From: Letharia columbiana
Lineage: Eukaryota; Ascomycota; Lecanoromycetes; Lecanorales; Parmeliaceae
NCBI RefSeq assembly: GCF_014066305.1
Contig: NW_023501063.1
Span: 595,001-659,000, forward strand
Length of the DNA stretch: 64,000 bases
Direction of reading: 5' to 3'
Position 1 is the stretch's first letter, and each line of letters starts with the position of its first letter. The notes beneath the pieces were generated by a model. It had not been told where the DNA came from, made no database searches, and saw only the letters and a list, made by a program, of their open reading frames with translations. The translations under genes and the position numbers were made by a program. Shown here piece by piece: positions 1 through 11,393 of this stretch.

Positions 1-987
1 TTCGATGTTCGTTTGATCGTGAAGGTTGGCCGGAATAATTGTGAAGATGTTTGCTGTGATAAGCAAGTGTTGTGCGGATGAGTGCATATGTGAGTCGTGT
101 GTCCCGATCTGGATCTGCCAGTGTCACCAGGTTAAAGAGCCACCTGTCACCCTCCTCACCCCGTCCGTGCCGTAGGGCTGCCTACGAATACATTGAAGGT
201 TTGGGACTCTTCCTACAATGCATGCTTCTTCACATATAGAAACCTCTCTCACCCTTGATGCAGCGCTTCACAAAGAATACATCTTGTAGGGTTCTTGTGG
301 CAATGATCCCTAAGATGCGCCCTGTTTCTTTGACTCTCTACAGGAAGCGAAGGAAGTAAAGCTACCTCACTCTGGACAAACGAGTCCTCGTTCGCCTCTC
401 TCCCATATGCTCAGAAGCCTCTAAGGCCATAAGGCTAGCCATGTCTTTTGGGCCGTCTGAATGCCTTTTATTACGTTTTGCTGCCCGAAGTGGTCTTTGT
501 TCGGATATGTTAACACCTTTTGTCTCAATTCAAGCTGTCTCATACCTTGCAAGCTCCATGCGGTCACGCGCGTACGGTCTCTGTCCATATCTTGGACTCG
601 AATTCAAACAAGCCGGCTGATTGATGTTTGACTCTGGTTACCTTTCACGACTGGGAAGCTGTGTGTTTCGCTGAAAGCAGCGGCTGTTGCCTACGTGTCT
701 CACTCTGCGCTCCTACGCCAAGGAATGTGGGCAACTTTGCCTTTGTTTAAAATCTACCAGAATTTGTCGCATGCAGTAATCAAGACTTTTTGCAGGTGCC
801 CCGCCGCCAAAGGAGTAACACCTGGCGCATGACAGCCTTACTACTGGAAGTCATTGCTCCCACAATACTTGCTCTATCTGCACTGCCTTCCTTCTGGCAA
901 CAGCCAATTTCTCGGCTTGACCACGCAACCTAACAGAGCCCAGAGCCCAAGACTGCAACCTTGAGCATTTCTTCTGCTGTCGGAAAC
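1..987. other. No gene seen (left edge)
   Basis: No open frame with coding character was recognised on either strand. The right part is presumably the promoter and 5' leader of the gene starting at 988, where an in-frame TAA at 931 closes the frame upstream of its first ATG. Confidence 0.5.
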
Positions 988-2569
988 ATGAAGTTACGAC
1001 CCAGAGTCAAAGTGCCCACCGATAACAGCAATACCATGACCGCCACTGTTCCAGTCCTACCTTCAAACATACTGCGACTGCAGACCCCTCCAATCAGCGA
1101 GGTGAGCAACGCCGGAAGTACCGTTGCAGGAAAGAAACGTCTGTCCGAGCTTTCGTCGTCCATCATGAGTATATCCGATCCCGAAGAGACTATAGATTCA
1201 GTGTCCCCTACGAAGAACAGGCACAGGCCGAAAATCACTGTCCCAGCAGCTCCACTGACGAAGAGAAATCTGGCCAAATACCAGGAGGAGATGACATCTG
1301 CTGTGGAGATGGCATCCGAACATGAACACTCGCCTCCACCGCCGACGACAAACACACGACTGACTCAAGCGAGAAACTACCTGATGACCGAGGGCATCAT
1401 TTACGACCCTAAATTTGAAAGCCGGGGATTGCAGATTGCGGAGTTTCTGTATAGCCATAAACATGGGAAAGACAAATACGAGATCCAGCTGCGCAAGGAG
1501 GTGGCACAGTTGCTTAAACACCATAACTTCCATGCGGCAGGATCATCGGAACAGCCGCCGCAACATTGGCCATCTATGACAAGAAGTGAAGCTTCTACGC
1601 CTGTCATGTCTCTTCCAGCAGAGGACGACCAAGATCCAGAGGAGCAAGCAGATCCATTCGAATGGAACAACAAACTCGACGACCTCACGGACAGGGTGAC
1701 AAGGCGCCCAAGCGGCGGAAAAGAGGCCTTTGCATTCTCTGAACTGCGAGAGCTGGCGCGGCCTCTGAACGGCGGCCGTTTACCATCCCTAGGCAAAGCG
1801 CAGCGCCTCATCAACGAGCAAATGGTAAGGGAGAACCACGAGAATAGGTCTTCGAACCAGACCGATGACGACCGGCTTTGGGCGTTCGAAAAGTACCTAC
1901 CGCCCGCGTCGAAGGAGAAGAAGTTCTCCCTGGACCGCTGGTCCGGCCACCCGCCAGGTCGCTCGAGAGCTGCTACGCTTAAGCTCGGAGAGGGCAATCT
2001 CATGCCGCAGGAGATGATGGATATCGATTGGGACAGGGATCGCGCTAAGCTGGAAGAAAGCTTGGTCGGCTATGACGATGTCGATAGAGGCGAAGCGCAG
2101 CTGCTGCTTGCGGAAACGCCGCTTTTGCAGGCGCTCATGAGTGATCAGATTGAGAGAGACCTTGCGCCAAGTACGTGATGCTCATGTACTAGTACAACGT
2201 TAGGGCAAGAATCGCTGTGCTGATAGAATGGGTCGCAGGGTCGAAGAAAGGCGAAGGGATAGAGCCGGTGGCGAGGAAGCCTGCTGTGCTGATGACGGAG
2301 AAGTTCGCTCTGCCGAGGCCAGCCCAGTTCAGGATCGATGAGGCGGCAGGTCAGTCTGGCCCCGGTGCGTGCACGAAGCGTCGGCGTGTTTCCTAACAAA
2401 GCCTGCGGCAGAGATAGCAAAGTCCCTGAACATCCACCCCGACCCGCCCACCCCTTCGCCCCGGACGGCACTCTTTCTCAAACGCAAATTCGAGCAGTGT
2501 TCGGATTCCGAGTCCGATGGAGACGAGGGAGAGGAGAGGCGACCTGGAGCCCCCGGTCGGCAGAGGTGA
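988..2569 (+). CDS. Hypothetical protein, 483 aa, three exons
   Basis: I do not recognise the family. Exons are 988-2170, 2239-2349 and 2412-2569. Intron 1 (68 nt) starts GTACGT and has a CTGAT branch site; intron 2 (62 nt) starts GTCAGT and has CTAAC. Phases agree through all three exons and give 483 aa. The first ATG after the in-frame stop at 931 is at 988 (MKLRPRVKVP), so I chose it. The N-terminal third is low-complexity and Ser/Thr/Pro-rich. A more ordered segment around residues 130-180 contains YLMTEGIIYDPKFESRGLQI and then a basic helix (KYEIQLRKEVAQLLKHH). The C-terminus has a basic patch (LFLKRKF) followed by an acidic Ser/Asp/Glu run. No signal peptide or membrane segment is visible, so a cytosolic or nuclear protein is likely, but no function can be assigned. 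Confidence 0.8.
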
Positions 2570-3167
2570 CGATGTACAAGGTGAGCGCGTGTGTGTGGAC
2601 GAGACTGTTTCGTCTTCGGGACCCTTTGTTTGACAGGCCGGTTGGTGGTTATCCGGAGATGTCTGGGGCGCTGCAGGATTTGAAGGGGGATGATGAGTCG
2701 CATCTGTGTTCTGGTGACTGAGGACGATGGTGCGGAGGAAGGTTGGGGCAGCACTCTGGCGGTTCTGTTCGTGCTGTTGGTGGCATGTGTTGGTGGGCAT
2801 TGGAAGTTGCTTCGCATTTGCACGTTGCGTGGAGGGCAAAGGGTCAATTAGGCCCTGGGGTCGATGGGGGTTATGGCACACATGCACTTGTAGGAATGGA
2901 CCCTATACAACGCAAGACGTTCGTTTGCCGCTGAGATTTGCAACCTAAGTCTTATCAGTAGCTCAGCCAGTCGCGCGAGATATTACTTGGTCTTACGGCC
3001 CCCTGGCTTCCACGAGCTGAGCTTTCATTCTCACGATGAGTCCAAACAAGGTCGAGACTTGAACCATTGCATTGACAATTTCAGTGCTTTGCATTTATCC
3101 TCGCTACATGCATGCTACAGCAACATAGCGCCTGAGCCAATGACCGATACCATAACCATCTCACCTT
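2570..3167. other. Intergenic, no gene seen
   Basis: This is the space between the convergent 3' ends of the 483-aa gene and rps2. The short frames here have no family resemblance and no consistent splice structure. Confidence 0.5.
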
Positions 3168-4115
3168 CTAGTATCTCTTCCCTTCCCTGAGCACATCACC
3201 GAATTCCTCCAATGGGCTCCGGTTGAGCTTGGTTTCCTTCCACAGGTTCGGCGTTAGGAACCCATATGTGTTGCCTACAGCCACGAAGGTAGCCTTGAGG
3301 GTGTTTTCAAGGGTTTTCGTAGAGCCGGCGGAGGAAGTGTAGACATCTTGGACACCTGCGAGTTGGAGCAGACGCTTGACAGCTGGAGAGGCGACGAGGC
3401 CGGTACCGCGGGGAGCAGGGATGAGCTGGTTACCGATCAGTCCATCGCCCAATTATGGAGAAGATCATGGAACCTACTCGAACGGTAACGGAGCCACACT
3501 TGCCGCTCTCCTTCGTAGGCAGGGAATGGGGGTCACCAAGAGATGTACCCCAGTACCCTCTTCGAATCGGCAGGACACTCAGCTTCGCGATGATGATGGC
3601 GGCGCGGATAGCGGTGGCTACTTCTTTGGAGGTCTTGATGCCGAGACCGACGTGGCCTTCCGAGTCGCCAATGACAACAATGGCCTTGAATCGGGTACGT
3701 TGACCGGCGCGAGTTTGCTTCTGGACGGGCTTGATCTGTACGCCCACCAAACGGCATCGCATCAGCAATCTGCAGTCTCCTCCTTACTACTCCCTTGCAC
3801 TGCTAAAGTAGAAGGTGGCCTCACCTTCATCACCTCGTCCTTCAACTTGGGCAGAAAGAAGTCCACAATCTGGTACTCCTTGATCGGCAACGAATGTAGA
3901 TAAATCTCCTCCATGCTCTTGATCTTCCCAGCCTTGACCAAACGTCCCAGCTTCGTCACCGGCTGCCATTCCTTCTCTTCGCTCTTGTTCCCACCTCGGC
4001 GAGGCCCACGACGTCCTCCGCGCCCTCGTCCACGGTCTCCGCCTCGGTCGCCTCGAGAGCCGAAGCCTCCACGGGCTCCGCCTGCTGCTGCTCCTCCGCG
4101 AGGTGCGTCGGCCAT
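3168..4115 (-). CDS. rps2: 40S ribosomal protein S2 (uS5)
   Basis: This is the small-subunit ribosomal protein uS5, which sits near the decoding centre and mRNA entry channel. Exons on the minus strand are 4115-3825, 3735-3478 and 3425-3168, giving 268 aa, the usual eukaryotic length. Introns are 89 nt (GTGAGG, CTGAT branch) and 52 nt (GTAGGT). The N-terminus is a Gly/Arg-rich tail ([19 protein letters not shown] repeats), typical of eukaryotic S2 and of arginine methylation targets. The S5 RNA-binding core follows from [18 protein letters not shown], then [10 protein letters not shown] and IRRGYWG, and the C-terminal S5 fold has LIPAPRGTG and [11 protein letters not shown]. All core motifs are intact and no frame problem is seen. 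It lies head-to-head with nothing obvious and about 0.8 kb from the BolA gene. Confidence 0.97.
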
Positions 4116-4951
4116 GATTGTGGCGCGTGTGTAAGATAGTAACGTGGAGGTTGAGAGTGGTTGCGGAATGAGTTGTGTGCTGCGGGCAGAAGTTCGCGAT
4201 TGCTTGAGCTTGGTGGGAAATGACCTGCACTAAGATTGTCTAAGCGAGCTGAAGTCTTGGCGCTCTTGGCGCTCTTGGCCCCCTTAAAAGCCTGCCTTCG
4301 CCTGCCAATTAATTGGGCTCATACCACCCCAGGTTCAAGTGTTCCAGTGGAAGTATGGCGGCATCAGACGTGGATGTTGGAAAGGGCTACAATTTGTGAC
4401 TAGAACTCGTTCTTGTAAATCAAGCGAATGTGAAGCTATTAAGATGCACTAGACTCCAGCACCCCTTCCAGTTTCTCAGGAGACAGCGCGCATGGGAAAG
4501 ACAGGGAAGAGTCTGCTGGGTCATCTGCACTATCATGGTTTTTCTGTTCTCGTCTCTGGCCCTTCGTAGCCAAATGTCCGCAGTCCTCGAGCATAGATCA
4601 TCTACCCCTTGATATCACGATCCCATTCACCACTGTAGCCAATTATGAATGCTTTCCCTTTGTGCAACCTTGATAGTCCTGATGCAATGGCTCAAAATGC
4701 TGCTCCTGGTCAACGAATCCCGGTCTCCTAGTGTTCGCATGGCTGGAGTCGAGGTAGTACGAGACACGGACCCGCAATGGCCATGCCAGAAGCGGGTAAT
4801 GACCAGAAGTCAGCGTGTCGTGAGATCTCCAGAGCACGGAGTTCTCCTTCCTGCTTGCCTCTTGACAAGCTATTCGGTGTAGAAGGCAACCCCGATTATC
4901 TTTTTCCCAGTGGCCATCACTTCATCTCTTTTGAACCTCCGAAACCCTCTC
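4116..4951. other. Intergenic, no gene seen
   Basis: This is the promoter side of rps2 and the 3' side of the BolA gene. Several open frames of 60-77 codons occur, but none shows a family motif or supported splicing. Confidence 0.5.
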
Positions 4952-5370
4952 TCACTCCTCCGCCTTCTCCCTAGCAACCTGCCTTTCCTCCTCTTCCGGC
5001 GTCCTCGTCCGCAACTGAAGCGCGTGTATCCCTCCCGCCCTCTCCAGCTCCTCCTTCAGCAGAGCGTACACGATCCGGTGTCTTGCGGGTTGCATCTTCG
5101 ATTTGAACGCTTCCGAGGTGATGAGCACGCGGAAATGCGTCTCTTTGGATACGCTGCCTTGCATGGCTTGGTGGTGCGCGTGCATGCTGGAGTCGTTGTG
5201 GATTTCGAGTGTGGTGGGTTGCAGGGCTGCTGTGATCTGTAGATTGGTCAGCGCTAATGTGAAATGGGAAGAGGGTGTAGGCGTACCTTGAGTCGCATGG
5301 CATCTTCGACTGGGGTGGTGGACATGGTTGACATGAGTCGAGAGAGTCCGAATGCGTAACGGCGCAGCAT
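4952..5370 (-). CDS. BolA-family protein, probably mitochondrial (BOL1/BOLA1-like)
   Basis: BolA proteins partner monothiol glutaredoxins in iron-sulfur cluster maturation and transfer. Exons are 5370-5287 and 5236-4952, with a 50-nt intron (GTACGC donor, CTGAC branch), giving 122 aa. The start chosen adds an Arg-rich amphipathic N-terminus (MLRRYAFGLSRL) that looks like a mitochondrial presequence. An internal ATG (MSTMSTTPVEDAM) could give a cytosolic form. The BolA fold follows: ITAALQPTTLEIHNDS, the His-rich loop HAHHQAM, the FRVLITSEAF strand, the RHRIVYALLKEEL helix with the invariant His that binds the cluster, and IHALQLRTRTPEE. The order and the Ser-rich loop fit BOLA1/Bol1 better than BolA3. 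The family call is firm; the compartment is inferred from the N-terminus. Confidence 0.92.
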
Positions 5371-5784
5371 TGGCGCTTACGAGCTTTAGATACCTTGGAA
5401 GGGAGATGTATTAGCAGTAGGATGGATGTGAAGAGTTGACCGAGCCTACGCACTTCACAAAGTTAATAACAATTAAGTATAGGACAAGTGCCAAGAGATC
5501 TGGAGGATTTTGCATGCCCTAAATTAGCGCCCCTCGATTGTAGAAGTACCTGCAAGGCATGATTTTCCGGGTGTTCTGGTCCTCTGAAGAGTATTCCATT
5601 TCTGCCATACCCACGTCCTTTTCTAGCTAATCGTTCTAAGCAGCCGCATCCATGCACAATATACACAAACAGAGGTGTTATGCACTCGTCTCTAAATTCC
5701 AACGCCGACTCTATACAGATGCATGAGAAATCGCTCGCTTGCTCCAATAATCCAAATGCACCCCCCCCTCTGCCTTCAGCGTCG
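5371..5784. other. Intergenic, no gene seen
   Basis: Short gap between the BolA start and the Ost-alpha stop. Nothing supportable was seen. Confidence 0.5.
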
Positions 5785-7246
5785 TCACAGTGGAAGCGGC
5801 GAATAACGATCCACACGCCCATACTCCACACCATTGGGACTGTGCGCGCGGTCCGCGTTGGTAAGCCCTTGGTATCGCCCTTGGGGCATGTATGGCGGTG
5901 GTGCACTCGCATTCACGCCTTGGCGAAGAGGTACGTTGTCATGGCTCTGTGGTTGCGGGCTCGAAACCAGATATCGTACCGCGAGCACCAGTCCGCTTGC
6001 AATCTCCGTCGGGTTCATAGCCGCCAGTAGAGCTTTGATGCCCAGGAATCCGCCATGGTAGTGAGCCCGGCTTTTGAGAGGTTGTGATTCCATACCCGAG
6101 CCGGACGACGCGAGAGTGTAAGGTCGGAAGCTGTAGGCGTAAAAGTTGAAGAGAGAGAAGAACACCATTTCGCCGCAGATGAGGATCGAAGGGATGCCGA
6201 AGTAGATGTCGTCGTAGGAGAGTTTGGAGCTGGGTTCCACGGCGCTGGTGGAGGAGAGGATGGTGAAGATGACACTTTGCAGCGTGCTTAGAGCGACGAT
6301 GCCTTTGATCGCGAGGAGCTTGGGCACGACGTTGTGTTCTTTGAGCTCGGTGCGAAGGCGTTTGTAGAATAGTAATAGCCGGGGGAGAGCGATAAGGACG
6401 GAGATGGTGTGGATGATTGTTAACTTTGCACATGTAAGTCAGACGGCTGGACTTGGATTGATGGAGAAAGGAATGCGCACCCAAATATGAGCAAAATGCA
6501 CACTATTTGCGTTCACACAGTATGTCCCTGTTGCTTGTGTAATGTCTGTTGCGACGGCGACGATGAACGAGATGGGAAGGTATTGGAACACGAAGCACCA
6601 GGTCCGCTGATCACAAAATGTTAGCCAATACCCACTGGACTTCACAACTGTGCCGAACGTACACGATACCACTTCAGGCTACCCTCACCGCCCTTCGGTT
6701 GCTGCAATCGATCGAAGAACCCTTCCCGCAGTCGCGGATCCGGTACCGTATATACAACTAGCAAAAGGAAGTAGCTCGTAAGAGCAACGGCTTCGTACGC
6801 GTCGGCCCATGGCTGGAGATAGATTGCTGCAGAAGGTATAAAGCCAGCGAGAAAGAAGACGAGGGCGAAGGTAGGAACTAAGGCGACGATGCGGAGAATC
6901 CTGATGGACCAGGGTCAGCTTGAGATTAGGCCATCTTTTGGCGGTGGGGGGGGGGAGGCCGTACTGGGTCTGTTGGCCGGGATTGCTAAAATGCGTTGCG
7001 TGTAGAAAAAGCTGGACGCCGGAGAAGAGGAAGGTTGCCGCGGTAAAGGCGCCACAAAGGATGATGGTTAGTGTGTGGAAGGTGAGAGACCCCACGACAG
7101 CGTCGGCGCCTGAAATGGTTGCTGTCAGTATTGGCACTATATTAATGCAATGTTGCTGATGTTGTGCATCTCGTACCGTATTGGGGACCTGTCGGTATCG
7201 AGGGACATGTGCTGTCTGAGCTGCTGCTAGAGCTGAATAGTCCCAT
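5785..7246 (-). CDS. Organic solute transporter Ost-alpha / DUF300 family membrane protein
   Basis: This is a multi-pass membrane protein of the Ost-alpha/TMEM184 (DUF300, Solute_trans_a) family. Fungal members are uncharacterised, vacuolar or plasma-membrane proteins. Five exons on the minus strand: 7246-7177, 7109-6965, 6900-6663, 6606-6481 and 6423-5785. Introns are 56-67 nt and all phases agree, giving 405 aa. About seven hydrophobic segments are visible, beginning TLTIILCGAFTAATFLFSG and LRIVALVPTFALVFFLAG. Family-typical stretches include the conserved YEAVALTSYFLLL, GEGSLKWYRRTW across the exon 3/4 junction, FVFQYLPISFIVA, and FFSLFNFYAYSF near the last membrane segment. The tail of about 80 residues is hydrophilic and Pro-rich. 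The exon 3 donor GTACGT at 6662 is preferred over the nearer GTGAGG because only it keeps frame and the conserved WYR. Confidence 0.93.
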
Positions 7247-8347
7247 CGCGAAAGGAGGCTTTGAGAGATGCCTGTGACTGGGCGGTTGAGGTGATCGAGA
7301 GGTAGATGAGACGGTTTGCACTCGTCAATTCCCCGGGAAGATGGTGAAGGTCGATGGAATCATCTATATGCAATGGAATGCCCATTCATCATGTGCAGCA
7401 CGAGCTCGCTATATACCCAAATCATCTTTGGGCACAGCCCCAATTTGTGTTTACAATGGTGCTCATCTCGGAAATTGATGCGACGTTTCGCACCGCAGCC
7501 AGTCATTTTTTGGTTTTGGTTGAGCAATGAGATGGATGAACAAAAAGTGGACGAGAAGATAGGCTGCTTAAAAGAGCAGTATCATTGGTGGGTGTTGCCG
7601 TTGGGCGGTGTAACAGATCTGAGGCTGAAGAGACGCTTTGCCGTTTCAGGAAGACTTCACGAGATTCTCGGATTGTCCTAAATTCCAACACAGCTCGTAT
7701 CCATTCCGAGGCCGCTAGCGCCGCTTTATGTGATCAATGAATAGCGATCACTGATCACTGAGTTTACCATGTTTGCATGGCTAGCCTCGATCCGCCACGA
7801 AACAGAACGTCCGGCGTGGCTCATCAAAATTTCTCCACTATTTTAATTGCATTGAGCATGCGCCATAGAGTAGTTCACGGCGCAATGTCGCAAATTACGC
7901 GTCTTGGCCTGGGAGAAAAGTGATTCGAGCCGACGGCGCTCCAAAAAGTAAATCTCTGTAGCTTTTGCGGAATTTCCTCTGCTTAGGTATGCTATGCGAG
8001 GCAGCGGCGAGTATTGAGCAAACTTCATTGCTGGCACCTATGCCATGATATGAATCATTGCCTCATCCGAGAACATGGGCCGGAGTGGACACCGACTCCC
8101 TGAACAACCTCTCCCCCTTGGGTGTGATACGGAATCTCATTCAAGCTTCCTCTTCTTTCTCGTTCGGGCTCCTATCTCTTGGCGCGGCATCTCGTGCCAT
8201 TCCATCTCTTCCCGCAAGGCTTCGTGCACTTACGTCCTGTCGTTTCATGTAGATTTGCCCATCTCAGTATATTCGCGCTCGATTCGTCAACATGGCGCTG
8301 ACGACCTCAATGGATGGATACCAGGGTTCCAGGGACCTTGTAGTTTT
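7247..8347. other. Intergenic, no gene seen
   Basis: About 1.1 kb between the Ost-alpha start and the DUF3405 stop. A 121-codon plus-strand frame at 7316-7681 has no family match or splice logic and covers the likely Ost-alpha promoter, so I do not call it. Confidence 0.5.
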
Positions 8348-10578
8348 TCAGACTCCCTTCACTGGATGCAGCAGCATGCCAGGAAGGCACAATCTCTCGC
8401 TCGGATCATTGCCCTGTGAGATGTCAACACGACGCCTGGAAGAACGATGGTTCCAAGGAAGGACTCACATATCCTAACCATCGCTTATATAATTCGTCCG
8501 GATACGTCGTCTTCTCATCAATAGACGCCCAATACGTCATCCGGTGCCACGTCCCATCGTGCATGGGGGGATTGTTCAACACAGTCTTACCCTCATCACC
8601 ATTGAACGCAGCGTTCATGTTCGCCGGCGATTTGGCAAAATCGAGGTACACTGGCAGTGGGAAGACGACTAGCTTCAAGCCATGGTGTAACGCTGTGGAT
8701 TCTGGGTACATCTCCGGGGGCATGTAGAAGCCTGAGATCACCTGGCCGTGATGCATGGCTCGTAGCAAGCGCTTTGAGAGGCGGATCATCGATGTGGTGC
8801 CTGTCGCACGTCTGGGGGGTGTGGTTGCCTTCGGGGTAGTGTTCGACTTTATCTTTTAACACGAACGAAGTGCCCTCGGGATCAAAGACGGGTGCGAGAT
8901 TGATCAGATCAGCGTCTTCGCCAACGCCCCATGCGTAGTTGTCATTGTCTGACGACTCCGTGGGTGGTATTGGGCCCACCGGCTCAATCCCTTCGGTTTC
9001 CTCTGGACCCCATACCCCTCCGTTCCTTGCAATTTCCCCTTCGTCCAGCGGCTTGATCGCTAGAGAAGTTTGGTTTGCAACGATCGCCATGAAGTTCGTC
9101 CAATTGCCATGAACGTGGGGGATGTAGTATCGCGAGGCGCGTTCCCAGAGGTATTTTCTTGGCTGCTGTTTTGCCCAGGTGGATATCGTCTCCAGGTGAT
9201 GATAGTGGTGGCCGGTATACCGAACATCCGTGTCGATTTGCCAGAAGTGTTCGATCTCAGGTCGCAGGAGGGAGAGAAGTTGCAGTGGCTGGGCCATATG
9301 CCCCGACGGCGAGGTTTTGGCCCTAGGGTAAGGTCAGTGTCAAAACCAATGGCAAAGAGACTGGGACTGACTCATGCTGTCCGGCTTTTGGATACCACTT
9401 CTCCAGTAATTGTCTGTTGAAGAGGATGGTAATGTTCTTGAATTCATCAGGGACAGCCTTCTTCAACGTTTGCTGATAGGAAGCATGATCGTCGAATATC
9501 CGTTTACTGCCATCCTTGATCTCGACCATGATAATCACCTCGTACTCCGCGCCAGAGTGTAGTGACAGCTCCATGATCATCGATCGTATATATTGCATGG
9601 TATCAACCGTCCAATCATTGCTCTCCCAGGTGCGAAGGACTACGGCAGTCCTCTGCTTGTAGTTCTGACGCGACTTCCACAGTCGATATGACATGCTCTT
9701 TTGCGATTCATCATTCGGCAACACAACAACATTGTCGACGTCGTCAATGTCTTCCTGGCGAGGCATCCACAACGTGGTCGTTCGATTTGCCCATGGCAGA
9801 GATTCGTAGCGATGTTGATTCCTCATGAGGCAGTCTCCTTGTAGGTAACCCCAGTCCACGTTGTCCCATTTCACCTTGGAGGCGCGATTAGATTTGCGCC
9901 TCCCTCCATTGCCTTCGAGATCTGTGTCATCATATCCATATGGGTCGTAGCGAGCATGACGGTCCAGGCAGAAATCTGATGCCAGTCCAGTAGCGTTGTA
10001 GGAGCCAAACATTGAGGCAGGCGCTGTGTCCATTGTCAGCCATCCATCCACCCAACTTCACATTTAGTGCCCACCTTGTCTCTGCAATCGATGTACCACC
10101 AGCGTATCATCCGCATTGCCATTCACATCGACCCCTCTTGGCCCCAGACAAGGTTCATGCTTCCCCCGCCAATTTTCCCTCCAAGCACGGCTATTGTATT
10201 CAGGGTAGGGATCATAGATATTGGACGGTAGGCCTTTGACAGCGTCTTCGAAGGCGGGGAAGAGTGGTGCCTTTGGGTTTCTGACAATACAGGTCAGTGA
10301 GGATTAAGAATGGAGGGTCAGCTCGCTCACAATGAGACAGGCCTAGGTTTGTCGGCGACACTGTCGGTGCATGCTACCGCACCAGGTTCGTAAAGCTTTG
10401 CCGGGATGAAGGGCAGTGGCGCTTGCGGGAGGGATTGAAATGATTGTCGCCAGAACCAGAGGGAGAGGAGAAGAGCGAGGCTGAGCAGAAACCAGCGGGT
10501 TGTACGTCCGCTGCCTAGGAGAGATGACATGGTTCCTGATGGCGGAGAGGGAAGAAGAGGCGGAGGAGTCGAAGCCAT
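8348..10578 (-). CDS. DUF3405 family type II membrane protein, with one-base frameshift
   Basis: DUF3405 (PF11885) proteins are fungal type II membrane proteins, thought to be glycosyltransferase-like but without proven activity. Exons are 10578-10331, 10280-10075, 10023-9372, 9322-8469 and 8413-8348, with introns of 49-55 nt. The N-terminal anchor is WFLLSLALLLSLWF. Family stretches include EPCLGPRGVDVNGN, FGSYNATGL, EYEVIIMVEIKDGS, QPLQLLSLLRPEIEHFWQID, DTDVRYTG, RLSKRLLRAMH and the C-terminal LCLPGMLLHPVK, found only by using the GTGAGT donor at 8468. The reading frame breaks once: a run of six G at plus 8814-8819 needs five to join HYPEGNHTP to RRATGTTSM. With five G the model is 674 aa and complete at both ends. 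A sequencing or assembly error is the simpler reading; an alternative 49-nt intron beginning GTTAAA is possible but has no good branch site and removes conserved residues. Confidence 0.85.
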
Positions 10579-10840
10579 GTTATATTATTATATTATTGTT
10601 TTATACGTACGGCGTGGCTGTTACTATGATAATAAGTCACTTATCAATATATCCGCAGAGCATGAAGCCCATAAATCTTGTTCCTGTTCCATTTTTATCA
10701 TTATTATTGTTGGCTCCAGTGGCTCCTTGCCGGCGCAAAAAACCAAAACAAGTTAGTGCTGAGTAATTTCTGAACGAGCGAGTGTTTGGTGTGTGACTGA
10801 CTTGTTTCAGCTCAGATAATCGTATCTACCCTCATTCGCG
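10579..10840. other. Short gap upstream of the DUF3405 gene
   Basis: AT-rich promoter-side DNA. The last 25 bases before 10841 resemble a RIPed stretch near 46,045, so the repeat may begin before the inverted terminus. Confidence 0.4.
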
Positions 10841-11393
10841 CCATACCCCTATTTGCGCCATCTTAAATCCGATAAACCTGATATAGATAGCTATCACTAC
10901 CATAGCTACCACTATCACTTATTCAAATAGTCTACTATTATAGTCTATTATAATAATTAATACTACGATACTATAGTCGTCGTCTATAGATTTAATATAG
11001 TAGATACTTTATTCTAGACTTAAATATAACTTACTTAAGTCTAATTAAGAAAAAGACTATTATATCTCTTATATTAAACTTATATTACTATTAAATCTCG
11101 CTTTATTATAATAATAATAGCGAGATAGAAGAGATAAAAGAGATAAGAAAATAATAGAAGAAGAGATAGAAGAAGAAGAGATAATAGAAGAAGAGATAGT
11201 AACGATTTTTTTAAGATATAGTAAGTCGATAAGATTTAAAAAATAATAATTTAGACTCTTTAATATAGAAGCCTTAATAGTAATAATAGATTAATATTAT
11301 TATACTAGTTTATTATATAAATTTAATAAAAGATAGATATTTTGATATTACGTCGGAATTATCGGATTTAAGATGGCGCAAATAGGGGTATGG
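10841..11393. mobile_element. Small DNA element with 34-bp terminal inverted repeats (MITE-like)
   Basis: The sequence at 10841-10874, starting CCATACCCCTATTTGCGCC, is repeated as its reverse complement at 11360-11393. The about 485 bp between are very AT-rich, contain a purine-rich GAAGAAGAGATA-type stretch near 11,130-11,200, and lack coding capacity. The interior looks RIPed while the two ends keep CA and TG. The outer flanks do not show a clear target duplication, so the exact ends are uncertain. The left interior resembles RIPed sequence at about 46,045-46,365. Confidence 0.75.

Noticed and set aside
7316..7681. 121-codon plus-strand open frame
   Set aside because: Odd composition, no family motif, no splice logic, and it overlies the upstream region of the Ost-alpha gene.
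8820..8870. Intron (GTTAAAAG..CCCCAG, 49 nt) that would bypass the DUF3405 frameshift
   Set aside because: Phase fits, but there is no branch-point motif and it would delete residues that fit the family, so the one-base indel is preferred.
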